Origin: an uncultured Clostridia bacterium
Lineage (GTDB): Bacteria; Bacillota; Clostridia; Christensenellales; Aristaeellaceae
Length of the DNA: 16,086 nucleotides
Direction: 5' to 3'
Assembly: GCA_934615235.1 (NCBI GenBank)
Contig: CAKTTL010000066.1
Coordinates: forward strand, 1-16,086
The notes under the pieces were generated by a model. It saw only the letters and a program-made list of their open reading frames with translations. It was not told where the DNA came from and did not search any database. Of this stretch, positions 6,707 through 14,741 are shown piece by piece. The position numbers were made by a program, and so were the translations under genes. The first letter of the stretch is position 1, and each line of letters opens with the position of its first letter.

Positions 6707-8095
6707 ATGCTGGATAAGCTCATCGCAAGCGAGGTTCTGGAAAAAGCCCTCTCCTCGGGCGGAACCTTCGCGGAAATTTTCTTTGAGGATACGCTTACGA
6801 ACTCTCTGGTCATGCGCAACGACACGGTGGAAACCGTCTCCTCCGGGCGCAAGCACGGCGCGGGCGTGCGGCTCTTCTGCGGCACGCGCTGCCTGTACGC
6901 CTACACCAACGACACCAGCCGCTCTGGGCTGCTCGATTGCGCTGCGAAGGTGGCCGCGGCCGCGCAGTGCGCGGAAAAAGCCGCCGTTGAAACGCTGACG
7001 CAGCGCCACTTCTCCGATATGAACCCCGCCGAACGGCTTCCCGCCGACGTGGAGCATCACAAGCGCCTTGCCATCATGCGCGACTGCAACCGCGTCATGC
7101 GCGAGGTCAGTTCGGAAATCGTGCAGGCGCAGTCCAGCTGGGGCGACGTGGACCAGCGCGTCTGGATCGCCAACAGCGAAGGGCTGTTCGTCCATGACCG
7201 CCGCATCCGCACGCGCCTGAGCATGATGGCCGTCGCCTCCGACGGCAAGGAAAACCAGATCGGCTTCGAAGGCCCGGGCGCGATGCGCGGTTTCGAGCTG
7301 TTCGAACGCAAAATCGACGCGCCGGAGCGCGCGAAGATCGCCGCGAACACAGCCCTCACCATGCTGCACGCGCCGAACTGCCCCGCGGGCGTGATGCCCG
7401 TGGTCATGGCGGGCGGCTTCGGCGGCGTGGTGTTCCACGAGGCCTGCGGCCATTCGCTCGAAGCGACGAGCGTCGCGCGCGGCCAGAGCGAATTCTGCGG
7501 CAAACTCGGCCAGCAGATCGCCTCGCCCATCGTCACCGCCATCGACGACGGCACGATTCCCTTCTCCTGGGGCTCGACCAACATCGACGACGAGGGCGCG
7601 CCCACGACGAAGCTGGTGCTCATCGAAAACGGCATCCTCAAGAATTACATGATCGACAAGCTCGGCGGGTTGCGCATGGGCATGCCGTCCACCGGCTCCG
7701 GCCGCCGTCAGGATTATACCTTTGCCCCGACCAGCCGCATGCGCAACACCTACATCGCCGCCGGAAACGACGACGACGCGGAAATGATCGCCACGATGGG
7801 CGACGGCCTGTACGCCGCGAAAATGGGCGGCGGTTCCGTCAACCCGGCGACGGGCGAATTCAACTTCGCCGTCAGCGAAGGCTACCTGGTCAAGGACGGC
7901 AAGATCGCGCACCCGGTGCGCGGCGCGTCGCTGATCGGCCGCGGCGGCGAGGTGCTGATGAAGATCGACCGCGTGGGCAGGGACTGTTCCCGTGCGCAGG
8001 GCGTGTGCGGCTCGCTCAGCGGCAGCGTGCCCACGGACGTGGGCCAGCCGCATATCCGCATTTCCAGCATGACCGTCGGAGGGAGAGACGCATGA
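6707..8095 (+). CDS. tldD: TldD, metalloprotease subunit
   Basis: This 462-aa protein is the catalytic half of the TldD/TldE heterodimer, a soluble metalloprotease. In E. coli it matures the peptide antibiotic microcin B17 and helps degrade the CcdA antitoxin. The metal motif H-E-A-C-G-H (HExxxH) is at residues 244-249, inside the typical G-G-F-G-G-V-V-F-H-E-A-C-G-H-S-L-E context. The C-terminal V-C-G-S-L-S-G-S-V-P-T-D-V-G-Q-P block carries the conserved cysteine thought to complete the metal site. AAAGGA lies eight bases before the ATG. It follows the YugP-type gene by 21 bp and overlaps pmbA by four bases, as expected for partners made in equal amounts. Its length is normal for the family. 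Confidence 0.96.
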   Translation: MLDKLIASEVLEKALSSGGTFAEIFFEDTLTNSLVMRNDTVETVSSGRKHGAGVRLFCGTRCLYAYTNDTSRSGLLDCAAKVAAAAQCAEKAAVETLTQRHFSDMNPAERLPADVEHHKRLAIMRDCNRVMREVSSEIVQAQSSWGDVDQRVWIANSEGLFVHDRRIRTRLSMMAVASDGKENQIGFEGPGAMRGFELFERKIDAPERAKIAANTALTMLHAPNCPAGVMPVVMAGGFGGVVFHEACGHSLEATSVARGQSEFCGKLGQQIASPIVTAIDDGTIPFSWGSTNIDDEGAPTTKLVLIENGILKNYMIDKLGGLRMGMPSTGSGRRQDYTFAPTSRMRNTYIAAGNDDDAEMIATMGDGLYAAKMGGGSVNPATGEFNFAVSEGYLVKDGKIAHPVRGASLIGRGGEVLMKIDRVGRDCSRAQGVCGSLSGSVPTDVGQPHIRISSMTVGGRDA

Positions 8096-9432
8096 TGACG
8101 AGAGACGAATTTTTCCGCGCGCTGCTTGCAGCCGCCAAAGAAGCGGGCGCCGACGAGGCCGAAGCGTATTTCGCCGAGGACGAATCCTTCCGCGCGCTGG
8201 CAACCAAAGGCGTAATTGAAAACTATGCCGTGAATACGGCGGGCGGGCTTTCGCTGCGCGTGCTGAAGGACGGCAAGATGGGCTCCTCCTTTACCGAGGC
8301 GCTCGACGAGGAAGCCATCCCGATGCTGGTGAAGAACGCGCTCGCCTCCGCCGCGCTGATCGACGACAAGGACGAGCAGTTCATCTTCGCCGGCAGCCCC
8401 GAATATCAGAAGATCGACTGCACTGGCGACGCGGGCACGCCTGAAGAGCGCATCGCCATGGCGCTGAAAATTGAGCGCGAAGCGCGCGAAATGGATCCCC
8501 GCGTGACGGAAACCTCGCTGGGCACCGGCGTAGAAACCGAGCATACGACCATCCGCCTGATGAACACCCGCGGGCTGGATCTGACGCATTCGTCCGATCT
8601 GAGCGTGTGCATGGCGGGCACCATCGCGCGCGAGGGCGCGCGCACCACGACCGGCGACGCGTACGACTTCAAGCGCAGCTTCTCCGCACTCGAGCCGGAT
8701 CGAATCTGCCGCGAAGCCGTCGAGGACGCAACCTCGAAACTGCCCGCCGCGCCGTGCAAGAGCGGCGCGACGCCCGCGATTTTCCGCAACACGTGCATGG
8801 TGTCCCTGCTGGGGACGTTCTCCGGCGTGTTCAGCGCGGACGCGGCGCAGAAGGGGCTTTCGCTTCTCAAGGGCCGCGAAGGCGAGAAGATCGCCGCCGA
8901 GTGCGTGACGCTGGTGGACGATCCGCTGATGGAAGGCGGCCTCGCCAGCCGGCCGTTCGACGGCGAAGGCGTTGCGACCTACCGCAAGGAGGTCATTGCA
9001 AACGGCACGCTGACGACGCTCCTGCATAACCTGAAAACCGCGAAAAAAGCGGGCTGCCAGTCGACCGGAAACGCCGCGCGCGGCGGCTATACGTCCCCGG
9101 CGATGGGCGTCGCGCCGATGAACTTCCACTTCAAGCCGGGCGAGGACGATCTGGACGCGCTCTGCGCGAAGATGGGCAACGGCATCGTCATCACGGGCGT
9201 GAGCGGCCTGCACGCGGGCGCGAACGCGGTCAGCGGAGACTTCTCGCTGCTGGCGGAAGGATATCTGGTTGAGGACGGGAAGAAGGGCCAGCCTGTGGAG
9301 CAGGTAACGGTGGCCGGAAACTTCTTCCAGGTGCTGAAGGATATCGTGGCTGTGGGAAGCGATCTGAAATTTCCGGGCGGCATGGGCAGCCCGAGCGTCT
9401 GGGTGAAGGAAATCTCCGTGGCGGGTAAATAA
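8092..9432 (+). CDS. pmbA: PmbA/TldE, partner subunit of TldD protease
   Basis: This 446-aa protein belongs to the same superfamily as TldD but lacks HExxxH, as expected for TldE. It shares the family fold pattern: an N-terminal A-E-A-Y-F-A-E-D-E-S-F segment at about 23-33 and a C-terminal block with G-V-S-G-L-H-A-G-A-N-A-V-S-G-D-F-S and E-G-Y-L-V-E-D-G-K. It ends in a conserved G-S-D-L-K-F-P-G-G-M-G-S-P-S stretch. The ATG at 8092 overlaps the tldD stop (ATGA) and has GGAGGG eight bases upstream; a second ATG follows at 8095. In known systems the heterodimer degrades unfolded or modified peptides threaded into its central cavity. No precursor peptide gene is visible here. The repeat element begins immediately after the stop codon. 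Confidence 0.95.
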   Translation: MMTRDEFFRALLAAAKEAGADEAEAYFAEDESFRALATKGVIENYAVNTAGGLSLRVLKDGKMGSSFTEALDEEAIPMLVKNALASAALIDDKDEQFIFAGSPEYQKIDCTGDAGTPEERIAMALKIEREAREMDPRVTETSLGTGVETEHTTIRLMNTRGLDLTHSSDLSVCMAGTIAREGARTTTGDAYDFKRSFSALEPDRICREAVEDATSKLPAAPCKSGATPAIFRNTCMVSLLGTFSGVFSADAAQKGLSLLKGREGEKIAAECVTLVDDPLMEGGLASRPFDGEGVATYRKEVIANGTLTTLLHNLKTAKKAGCQSTGNAARGGYTSPAMGVAPMNFHFKPGEDDLDALCAKMGNGIVITGVSGLHAGANAVSGDFSLLAEGYLVEDGKKGQPVEQVTVAGNFFQVLKDIVAVGSDLKFPGGMGSPSVWVKEISVAGK

Positions 9433-9661
9433 GGGGCGAAGCCCAAGCGGGAGGTGCAGGAACCTCAGGTTCCTGCCTGGGGTTTTAGGGGGCAGAGCCC
9501 CCTAACGTCCCCTTCCTGCGCCGAAGGCCAAGACCCGCGCAATGTTCGCGCGGAGCGCGGACGAGCTGACACGGCAGCATGGAGCGGCCTCCCGCTCCCC
9601 GCATTGCGGCGCTTCCCCCGCTCCGCTGCGCCGTTCCCCTTTGCCGCCCAGCGGCAAAAAA
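9433..9661 (-). repeat. Structured intergenic repeat, copy A (inverted relative to B and C)
   Basis: Read on the minus strand, this copy matches the two plus-strand copies at 15724-16086. Shared blocks include CAGCTCGTCCGCGCT, CGCGCGAACATTGCGCG, ACGTTAGGGGGCTCTGCC and CAGGAACCTGAGGTTCCTG. Its hairpins are TTTGCCGC-N3-GCGGCAAA (9640-9658), TTAGGGGGC-N3-GCCCCCTAA (9485-9505), CAGGAACCT-N-AGGTTCCTG (9457-9475) and GGGC-GAA-GCCC next to the pmbA stop. The core is 9433-9591; 9592-9661 is a more diverged 5' module. It starts at the T-tract of the DUF4340 terminator and ends at the pmbA stop. Short open frames inside have no start signals, and I regard it as non-coding. Confidence 0.85.
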
Positions 9662-9701
9662 TCCAAAACGAAAGGCAGCGCGCCCGGCCGGGTTCGCTGC
9701 C
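9656..9701 (-). terminator. Intrinsic terminator of the ABC/GldG operon
   Basis: GGCAGCG...CGCTGCC (9674-9680 with 9695-9701) encloses the palindrome CCCGGCCGGG. On the minus strand the stem is followed by TTTCGTTTTGGATTTTTT. It lies 19 bp after the stop of the DUF4340-like gene. The hairpin also works in the plus sense, with a weaker TTAAATTCGTTT tail, and might stop read-through from pmbA. Confidence 0.8.
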
Positions 9702-9719
9702 TTAAATTCGTTTATGCCC

Positions 9720-11273
9720 TTATTCCGCGCCCAGATAGCGCAGCTGGCGAACGATCGCATCCACCTTGTCGGCGGAAACGAGCAGCCGCTTTTCGCCCAT
9801 GAGCTCGTAGAGATAGTTCTGCGCGTCGTACGCCGAGAAGCTCAGCTCCACGCGGTCGAAACTCTCGCCATCGCGCAGGATCGCCATGCGCAGCACTTCC
9901 GCGCCGCCCTCCGACGGCTCGGCAACGCCCGCGCTCGTCAGCGCGTCGAGGCTCTTTTCCAGCTGCGCTACGGCGTCTTCCGAAACTTCCACGCCGTCGA
10001 GCAGCCAGACCTGCTGCGGCTCCGCTGCCGCGGTTTCATCCGCCGCATCCGCCGTCGCTTCCGCAGCCGCCGCTTCCGTCGCCGCGGCTTCCGCCGTTTC
10101 GTCTTCCGCGCTTTCGGCGACGCCTTCGGTTTCCGTCATCTCTATCGCGCCCTCCAGCGGCTCAACCGCCTTTTCCTCGCGCAGCAGCGTGTGCGTTGCG
10201 CCGTCGAGCGTGAACTCAATCCCCGTCACGCCGTCCCAGTTCATCAGCAGCACGTCGTCTGCGCGCAAATCATCGTTGCGGGCGAAAAGCAGCGCCTCCG
10301 CCGTATCCGCGGAAACGCGGAAAACAAGCGGCGAATCCGGCAGGGCGGCGTAGTACAGCCCCGTTTCCTCATCCTGCGCGCCGATATACAGCGCGAAGCG
10401 CTCATATTCCGTCTCGCTTTCCGCGCCGTCCGGAACATATTCCACCTCGACCGTCAGCCGCGCGGGAGAAAGCCCGTAGCCCGCCAGCGATTCTTCCGTG
10501 GCGTTATAGTCGCAGCAGTCCGTCAGCGCAATGCCCGAAATTTTCGTCAGCAGCGCCTGCACGCTGTCCGCGTCCGAGGGCTTGACGACGTTGTCCGCCG
10601 TGACGTTGAACCAGTGATGGGCGTCCGTGTAGGTCATGCCGGTGCTGTCGGCATAGTACGCCTGATCCACGTCCGCGTCCGTGCCCGCGATTACAAGGCG
10701 CGTCGCGCCGTCGAGCGACGGGATCACCGGCGCATCCAGCAGCGAAGCGCGGTTATAGTCGAACGTCGCGGCGAGCGAAGAAGCGATGGTGTAAATCGCG
10801 TCGTTCTCGCTGAAGCGCAGGTAATACTCGCCCGTCACGTCGTTCTTCGCGCCCATCTGATAGACGAGCGTATCGCCCGAATCGTTTTCCACCGTAACGG
10901 TGAAGGCCGGTTCGTCCAGCCCGTAGTCGGCCGCGTCCGCGCCGCCGGTGACGGTGTGCGTCGCCTCCAGCGCGGCGATATCCGAAGCCAGCTCGTCGGC
11001 GACGTCCTGCTTGAGCGGGAAGTTCGCCTCGCCGTCCAGCGACCATACGCCGTCCGCGCGCACGAGCCGGATCGTCTCATCGCCGTTTTGCCAGGCCATG
11101 GACGTGATCTCGTCCGGCGCGAGGCCGGCCACCTCGAAGCTGCCGCCGGTTTCAATGACGGCTTCCTTCTGCGTCATGTTCGTCACGACGAAATACCCGC
11201 CGCAGAGCACCGCCAGCACGGCCAGCAGCGCAAGCAGCCTGCCGCCGCGGCTCATGCCTTTGTTTTTACTCAT
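9720..11273 (-). CDS. DUF4340-like membrane-anchored protein, last gene of ABC operon
   Basis: This 517-aa protein has a short basic N-terminus and one membrane anchor (about residues 12-30); the rest is probably extracytoplasmic. It has the DUF4340 character: repeated beta-rich units such as W-Q-N-G-D-E-T-I-R-L-V, G-V-W-S-L-D-G and Y-G-L-D-E-P-A-F-T-V-T-V-E, the last recurring as Y-G-L-S-P-A-R-L-T-V-E-V-E. Such genes typically follow gldG-like genes. About residues 378-416 form an Ala/Glu/Thr-rich low-complexity linker that splits the domain. The ATG overlaps the stop of the GldG-like gene (ATGA), with AAGGAGG eight bases upstream. It ends at the terminator at 9656-9701. Its molecular role is unknown; a scaffold or accessory part of the transporter is inferred from the operon. 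Confidence 0.85.
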   Translation of the reverse strand: MSKNKGMSRGGRLLALLAVLAVLCGGYFVVTNMTQKEAVIETGGSFEVAGLAPDEITSMAWQNGDETIRLVRADGVWSLDGEANFPLKQDVADELASDIAALEATHTVTGGADAADYGLDEPAFTVTVENDSGDTLVYQMGAKNDVTGEYYLRFSENDAIYTIASSLAATFDYNRASLLDAPVIPSLDGATRLVIAGTDADVDQAYYADSTGMTYTDAHHWFNVTADNVVKPSDADSVQALLTKISGIALTDCCDYNATEESLAGYGLSPARLTVEVEYVPDGAESETEYERFALYIGAQDEETGLYYAALPDSPLVFRVSADTAEALLFARNDDLRADDVLLMNWDGVTGIEFTLDGATHTLLREEKAVEPLEGAIEMTETEGVAESAEDETAEAAATEAAAAEATADAADETAAAEPQQVWLLDGVEVSEDAVAQLEKSLDALTSAGVAEPSEGGAEVLRMAILRDGESFDRVELSFSAYDAQNYLYELMGEKRLLVSADKVDAIVRQLRYLGAE

Positions 11274-12691
11274 TTCCGTTTCCTCCTTACGGCAATCACG
11301 ATACCGACGGCCACCAGCACGGCCGGGATCACGCCGACCATCAGCGCGGAAAGCGTCGACGCGCTCGCCTGCGGCACAACAAGCGCCTGCGTATCGAGCG
11401 ACTTGGCGCGGATGGAAATCGCGTCCTCCTGCTCGCAGGTGTAGCCGAGGGTGTTCAGGAACAAATCATAGTCGCTGCCCGCGATAATGCTGTTCGTGCT
11501 TTCGTCCAGCAGCAGCGCCGACGAGAACCAGACGAGCCGCGCGCCGCTCTTTTCGGCGATTACGCCGACGGTAAACGGACCGTCCGCGTCGCCGTCCTCT
11601 TTGGCGGTGCTCTTCATATCGTAGCCCGCCTGCTTCGAATACGCCTTGTCGGACGTGGTCAGCAGCGCGGTCACATCCGCGTCGGAACCCTCCAGCGTTT
11701 CAATCGGCTGCGCCATGGGCGTCATGAGGTAATAGCCGCTGTCGATGATCGGATCGGTAATCTCATGGCTGGCGATGTTGGGCAGGATGTAATAGTTATA
11801 GCCGCGCACGCAGCGGGACGCGTCGCCCTCGATGATCATGCCCTCGCCGGCCGTTACGCCCATTTCCTCCGTCACGGACAGAAGGTTCGGGTAATCCGCC
11901 CTGTCCATCACGTCGGTCATCAGGATGATCTGCCCTTCGCGGGCGAGATAGTCCTTCAGCCGCGCCGCCTCATCCTCGGAAATATCGCCCGTCGGCGCGG
12001 AGATGATCACAGCCTGCGCATCCTCCGGCACGGCTTCCTCGGTGAGCAGGGAGAGCGATTTCGTCTCCATGTTCTGCTGCGAGATCAGCGTTTCAACAGT
12101 ATCGGAAAGCGCCGTCTCGCCGTGGCCGGTCAGCGTGTAGACGACGGGCAGCGAATCGCTGACGACATAGTAAATGGCGCTGGTCAGCTCCTGCTCGCCG
12201 TTGAAGGATTCGGTCGTATCGTAGCCGCCGGAGTAATAATCGTAGCTGTAGTCGCGCACGTAGATGTCGTTATAATCGATCACGCGGCTCTTTTCGCCGC
12301 ACTCGACGATGACGCTGTTAATGGACATATTCTGCCCGAAGCTCTTCAGGAACGAGGGATTCTCCACCGGATCGGCCGTCTCAACCTTGATATGATCGGA
12401 CAGATCGGCGTAGCGGTTGAGCAGCGTCCGGATGCTCTCGTTTTCCTGGCCGGTCACGGCCACCTGATAGAGCGTCACATCCTTTTCCAGCGAAGAGACA
12501 ATGCGCCGCGTCTGATCGGAGAGCGTATAAATCTGCGAGTCGGTCAAATCGCGCTGCGTCAGGCTCTGCGGGAGCGCGCCCGCAACCAGATTCACCGCCA
12601 CGGCGATGGCGATCACGATCACCGCGGCAAAGGTCGTATATCCGCCCGCGCGGAAGCGGCGCGTACGGAACTGTTGAGCAATGCCCTGCAT
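11270..12691 (-). CDS. GldG-like ABC-associated membrane protein
   Basis: This 473-aa protein has a cytoplasmic basic N-terminus, a transmembrane helix at about 19-40, a large external domain and a C-terminal helix at about 446-468 ending in R-R-K-R-K. That layout is typical of GldG-family proteins found with ABC-2 transporters. Family-like patterns include S-Q-I-Y-T-L-S-D-Q-T-R-R-I-V near residues 54-67 and R-V-I-D-Y-N-D-I-Y in the middle. The external domain resembles an intra-flagellar-transport/DUF4350-type fold, which I infer without a search. I chose the ATG at 12689-12691, which overlaps the permease stop by one base (TGATG) and sits eight bases after GGAGG. A GTG three codons earlier would lie on the ribosome-binding site itself. 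In Bacteroidota GldG is needed for gliding; that role is not implied here. Confidence 0.88.
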   Translation of the reverse strand: MQGIAQQFRTRRFRAGGYTTFAAVIVIAIAVAVNLVAGALPQSLTQRDLTDSQIYTLSDQTRRIVSSLEKDVTLYQVAVTGQENESIRTLLNRYADLSDHIKVETADPVENPSFLKSFGQNMSINSVIVECGEKSRVIDYNDIYVRDYSYDYYSGGYDTTESFNGEQELTSAIYYVVSDSLPVVYTLTGHGETALSDTVETLISQQNMETKSLSLLTEEAVPEDAQAVIISAPTGDISEDEAARLKDYLAREGQIILMTDVMDRADYPNLLSVTEEMGVTAGEGMIIEGDASRCVRGYNYYILPNIASHEITDPIIDSGYYLMTPMAQPIETLEGSDADVTALLTTSDKAYSKQAGYDMKSTAKEDGDADGPFTVGVIAEKSGARLVWFSSALLLDESTNSIIAGSDYDLFLNTLGYTCEQEDAISIRAKSLDTQALVVPQASASTLSALMVGVIPAVLVAVGIVIAVRRKRK

Positions 12692-13554
12692 CAGCTCCAC
12701 CTCCTCTTCTCAAGCGCCTGTACCGTCAGGAACACAAACACGACGATGATGGACAGGTAATAGACCACGGCCGTCCAGTCGAACATGCCTTCGACGATGT
12801 TATAAAACCGGTCGAAGACGGACAGCTGCTCCATCATCTTCGGGAACAGGCCGGAAAAAGCCGTCGGCTCAAACCCGTACCAGAAGAACAGGCCGCCCAC
12901 CAGTACAACTGCCAGCGCCAGCGAAAGCGCCTGACTGCGCGTCAGCAGCCAGACGACCAGCGCGACGGCAAGCGAGAGCACCATCAGCGCGATCACCGAA
13001 GCGCGCGCGTCGGTCGAAACATAGCTGGCCAGGCCGGACATGAAATACAGAATCAGCATCGCGACCAGCGACACGACAGCCGAAGCCACCTGGCTTTCCG
13101 TCACGGACGAGACGAACATGCCCACAGCCAGCAGGCACGCGCCCAGCAGGAAAAAGAAGAAAATGGACGCATACGCCAGCCGCATCGAAACCGCGCCGAA
13201 CTGCGAGAGAATCAGCGGGTAAACGCAGGAGACGAGCACCGGCACCGCCAGCACGGCCAGCATCGCCAGATATTTGCCCATCACGATCGAAGACAGGCTC
13301 ATCGGCAGCGAATAGAGCAGCTGATCGGTCTTGCGGTGCTTCTCCTCGGCAAATACGCGCATCGTCAGGATGGGCACGCAGATGAGGAAGATAAACGAAA
13401 TATTGCCCATCACGTATTCAAAGTTCGGATACCCGTTCGCCAGGCAGTACACCATCGTGTAAATGCCCACGAACAGCAGCAGAAACGCCGAGAACAGCCA
13501 TCCCGTTACGCCGCGGAAATAGCTCCTCAGCTCCCTGCGAAAAATCGCCATCAT
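12691..13554 (-). CDS. ABC-2 type transporter permease (GldF-like)
   Basis: This 287-aa membrane protein has about six to seven hydrophobic helices: roughly residues 17-36, 50-65, 94-114, 125-146, 157-177, 183-203 and 207-223, with another near the C-terminus. The cytoplasmic motif F-A-E-E-K-H-R-K-T-D-Q-L-L-Y-S-L-P lies at about 68-84; it matches the E-E-x-x-x-x-T-x-x-L-L-x-x-P pattern of ABC-2 permeases that contacts the ATPase. The ATG overlaps the ATPase stop (ATGA), with AAGGGGG nine bases upstream, and a second ATG follows at once. It would form the membrane channel with the ATPase encoded just before. The substrate is unknown. Confidence 0.9.
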   Translation of the reverse strand: MMAIFRRELRSYFRGVTGWLFSAFLLLFVGIYTMVYCLANGYPNFEYVMGNISFIFLICVPILTMRVFAEEKHRKTDQLLYSLPMSLSSIVMGKYLAMLAVLAVPVLVSCVYPLILSQFGAVSMRLAYASIFFFFLLGACLLAVGMFVSSVTESQVASAVVSLVAMLILYFMSGLASYVSTDARASVIALMVLSLAVALVVWLLTRSQALSLALAVVLVGGLFFWYGFEPTAFSGLFPKMMEQLSVFDRFYNIVEGMFDWTAVVYYLSIIVVFVFLTVQALEKRRWS

Positions 13555-14549
13555 GCCGTTTCGCCCCCTTCCGCGGGTGTTTCGTTCTGTTCCTCGGGCG
13601 GCTGCGCCGCGCCTTCCTGTCCGTCGCCCTGCGTCAGCTCCAGGAAGATTTCCTCCAGGCTGGCCCGTTCGGTGTGCATTTCAAGGATCGGCAGATTCGC
13701 CTTCGCGCACGCGCGGAACACGGCCTCGCGGATATCCGCGCCGTTTTCCGGGCGCAGCGTCGCGCGCGTGACGCCGTTTTCGCAGGCGATATCGGCCGCG
13801 GCGGCGTTCTCCAGCGCGCCCAGCGCGCCGCGAACAGCGTCCTTGTTGCCCTTAAGCTCCATGTGGATTTCCTGATCGCCCGCAAACAGGCGCGTCAGCT
13901 CTTCCGGCGTGCCGTTGGCGACCAGCTTGCCGTGCGCGATGATCATCACCGAATCGCACACCGCGCTCACCTCGGAGAGGATATGGCTGGACAGGATAAC
14001 CGTGTGCTTCTGCCCCAGCATGCGGATCAGATCGCGGATCTCGATGATCTGCTTGGGGTCAAGGCCGACGGTCGGCTCGTCGAGGATGACGATTTCAGGA
14101 TTCCCGACAAGCGCCTGCGCAATGCCCACGCGCTGACGATAGCCCTTGGAAAGGTTGTTAATCAGCCTGCCGCGCACATCCGCAAGGCCGGTGCTTTCGA
14201 GAATTTCCTCCAGCTGCGCCTTGCGCTCCTTCGCGGGCACGTCCTTCGCCTCGGCGATGAAGCGCAGATATTCGCTGACCGTCATATCCGTATATACCGG
14301 CGGAATTTCCGGCAGATAGCCGACGCATTTCTTCGCCGCGACGGGCTCTTCGAAAATATCGTGCCCGTTGACGATCACCTCGCCCTCGCTCGCCGCAAGG
14401 CAGCCGGTAATGATGTTCATTGTGGTCGATTTGCCCGCGCCGTTCGGGCCGAGCAGGCCGTATATCTTGCCCGACTCGACGGTGAAACTCAGATCGTCCA
14501 CGGCCAGATGGGCGCCGTAGCGCTTCGTCAGATGTCTGACCTCGATCAA
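13551..14549 (-). CDS. ABC transporter ATP-binding protein (GldA-like)
   Basis: This 332-aa ATPase carries Walker A G-P-N-G-A-G-K-S-T at residues 34-42 and signature L-S-K-G-Y-R-Q at 133-139. Walker B is I-V-I-L-D-E-P at 153-159, with catalytic Glu158, and the H-loop is His189 in S-S-H-I-L-S. A C-terminal domain (about 215-305) is typical of ABC-2 ATPases, and an acidic, Pro/Glu-rich tail closes the protein. The start is a TTG (14547-14549), supported by AGGAGGGGG about eight bases upstream and by the normal family beginning M-I-E-V-R-H-L-T-K. It opens the four-gene operon and is coupled to the permease by ATGA. I found no consensus promoter upstream; TAAAAT at 14582-14587 (minus strand) is the best -10-like box but lacks a -35. 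Confidence 0.95.
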   Translation of the reverse strand: MIEVRHLTKRYGAHLAVDDLSFTVESGKIYGLLGPNGAGKSTTMNIITGCLAASEGEVIVNGHDIFEEPVAAKKCVGYLPEIPPVYTDMTVSEYLRFIAEAKDVPAKERKAQLEEILESTGLADVRGRLINNLSKGYRQRVGIAQALVGNPEIVILDEPTVGLDPKQIIEIRDLIRMLGQKHTVILSSHILSEVSAVCDSVMIIAHGKLVANGTPEELTRLFAGDQEIHMELKGNKDAVRGALGALENAAAADIACENGVTRATLRPENGADIREAVFRACAKANLPILEMHTERASLEEIFLELTQGDGQEGAAQPPEEQNETPAEGGETA

Positions 14550-14656
14550 CTCGATTCCCCCTCCTGTTTTTCATTGAGGCCATTTTAGCGCGGGCAAATG
14601 AAGAAGATTTGGCGAGACTTGAGATAAATTTTGAACGAAACGTAAATTTTGCGGCA

Positions 14657-14706
14657 GATAAAACAATCCCCCGGACGCGGCGAGAAATTCTCGCTTCCGG
14701 GGGATT
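14657..14706 (-). terminator. Intrinsic terminator after spo0A
   Basis: AATCCCCCGGA (14665-14675) pairs perfectly with TCCGGGGGATT (14696-14706), and the loop holds a second hairpin, GCGAGAA-N-TTCTCGC (14680-14694). On the minus strand the stem is followed by TTGTTTTATC. It lies 36 bp after the spo0A stop. In the plus sense TTTTCTTC follows, so it may work both ways. Confidence 0.85.
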
Positions 14707-14713
14707 TTCTTCA

Positions 14714-14729
14714 GCGGCGCCTGCGCCGC
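14714..14729. other. GC-rich hairpin between spo0A and its terminator
   Basis: GCGGCGC-N2-GCGCCGC is a perfect 7-bp hairpin between the spo0A stop codon and the main terminator. On the minus strand it is followed by TGAAGAAAAT rather than a T-run, so it is not itself a good terminator. It could protect the 3' end of the spo0A mRNA. Confidence 0.4.
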
Positions 14730-14741
14730 GAAAAATATTCG

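Noticed and set aside
5960..8203. Very long open frame on the minus strand opposite the YugP-type gene and tldD
   Set aside because: Its predicted protein is dominated by His, Arg, Ala and Val, as expected from the antisense of GC-rich codons. It lacks any start signal, while the plus strand carries clear protein families.
9579..11444. 621-codon open frame on the plus strand opposite the DUF4340-like gene
   Set aside because: It is an Arg-rich shadow of the real minus-strand gene, which has a perfect ribosome binding site, operon coupling and a terminator.
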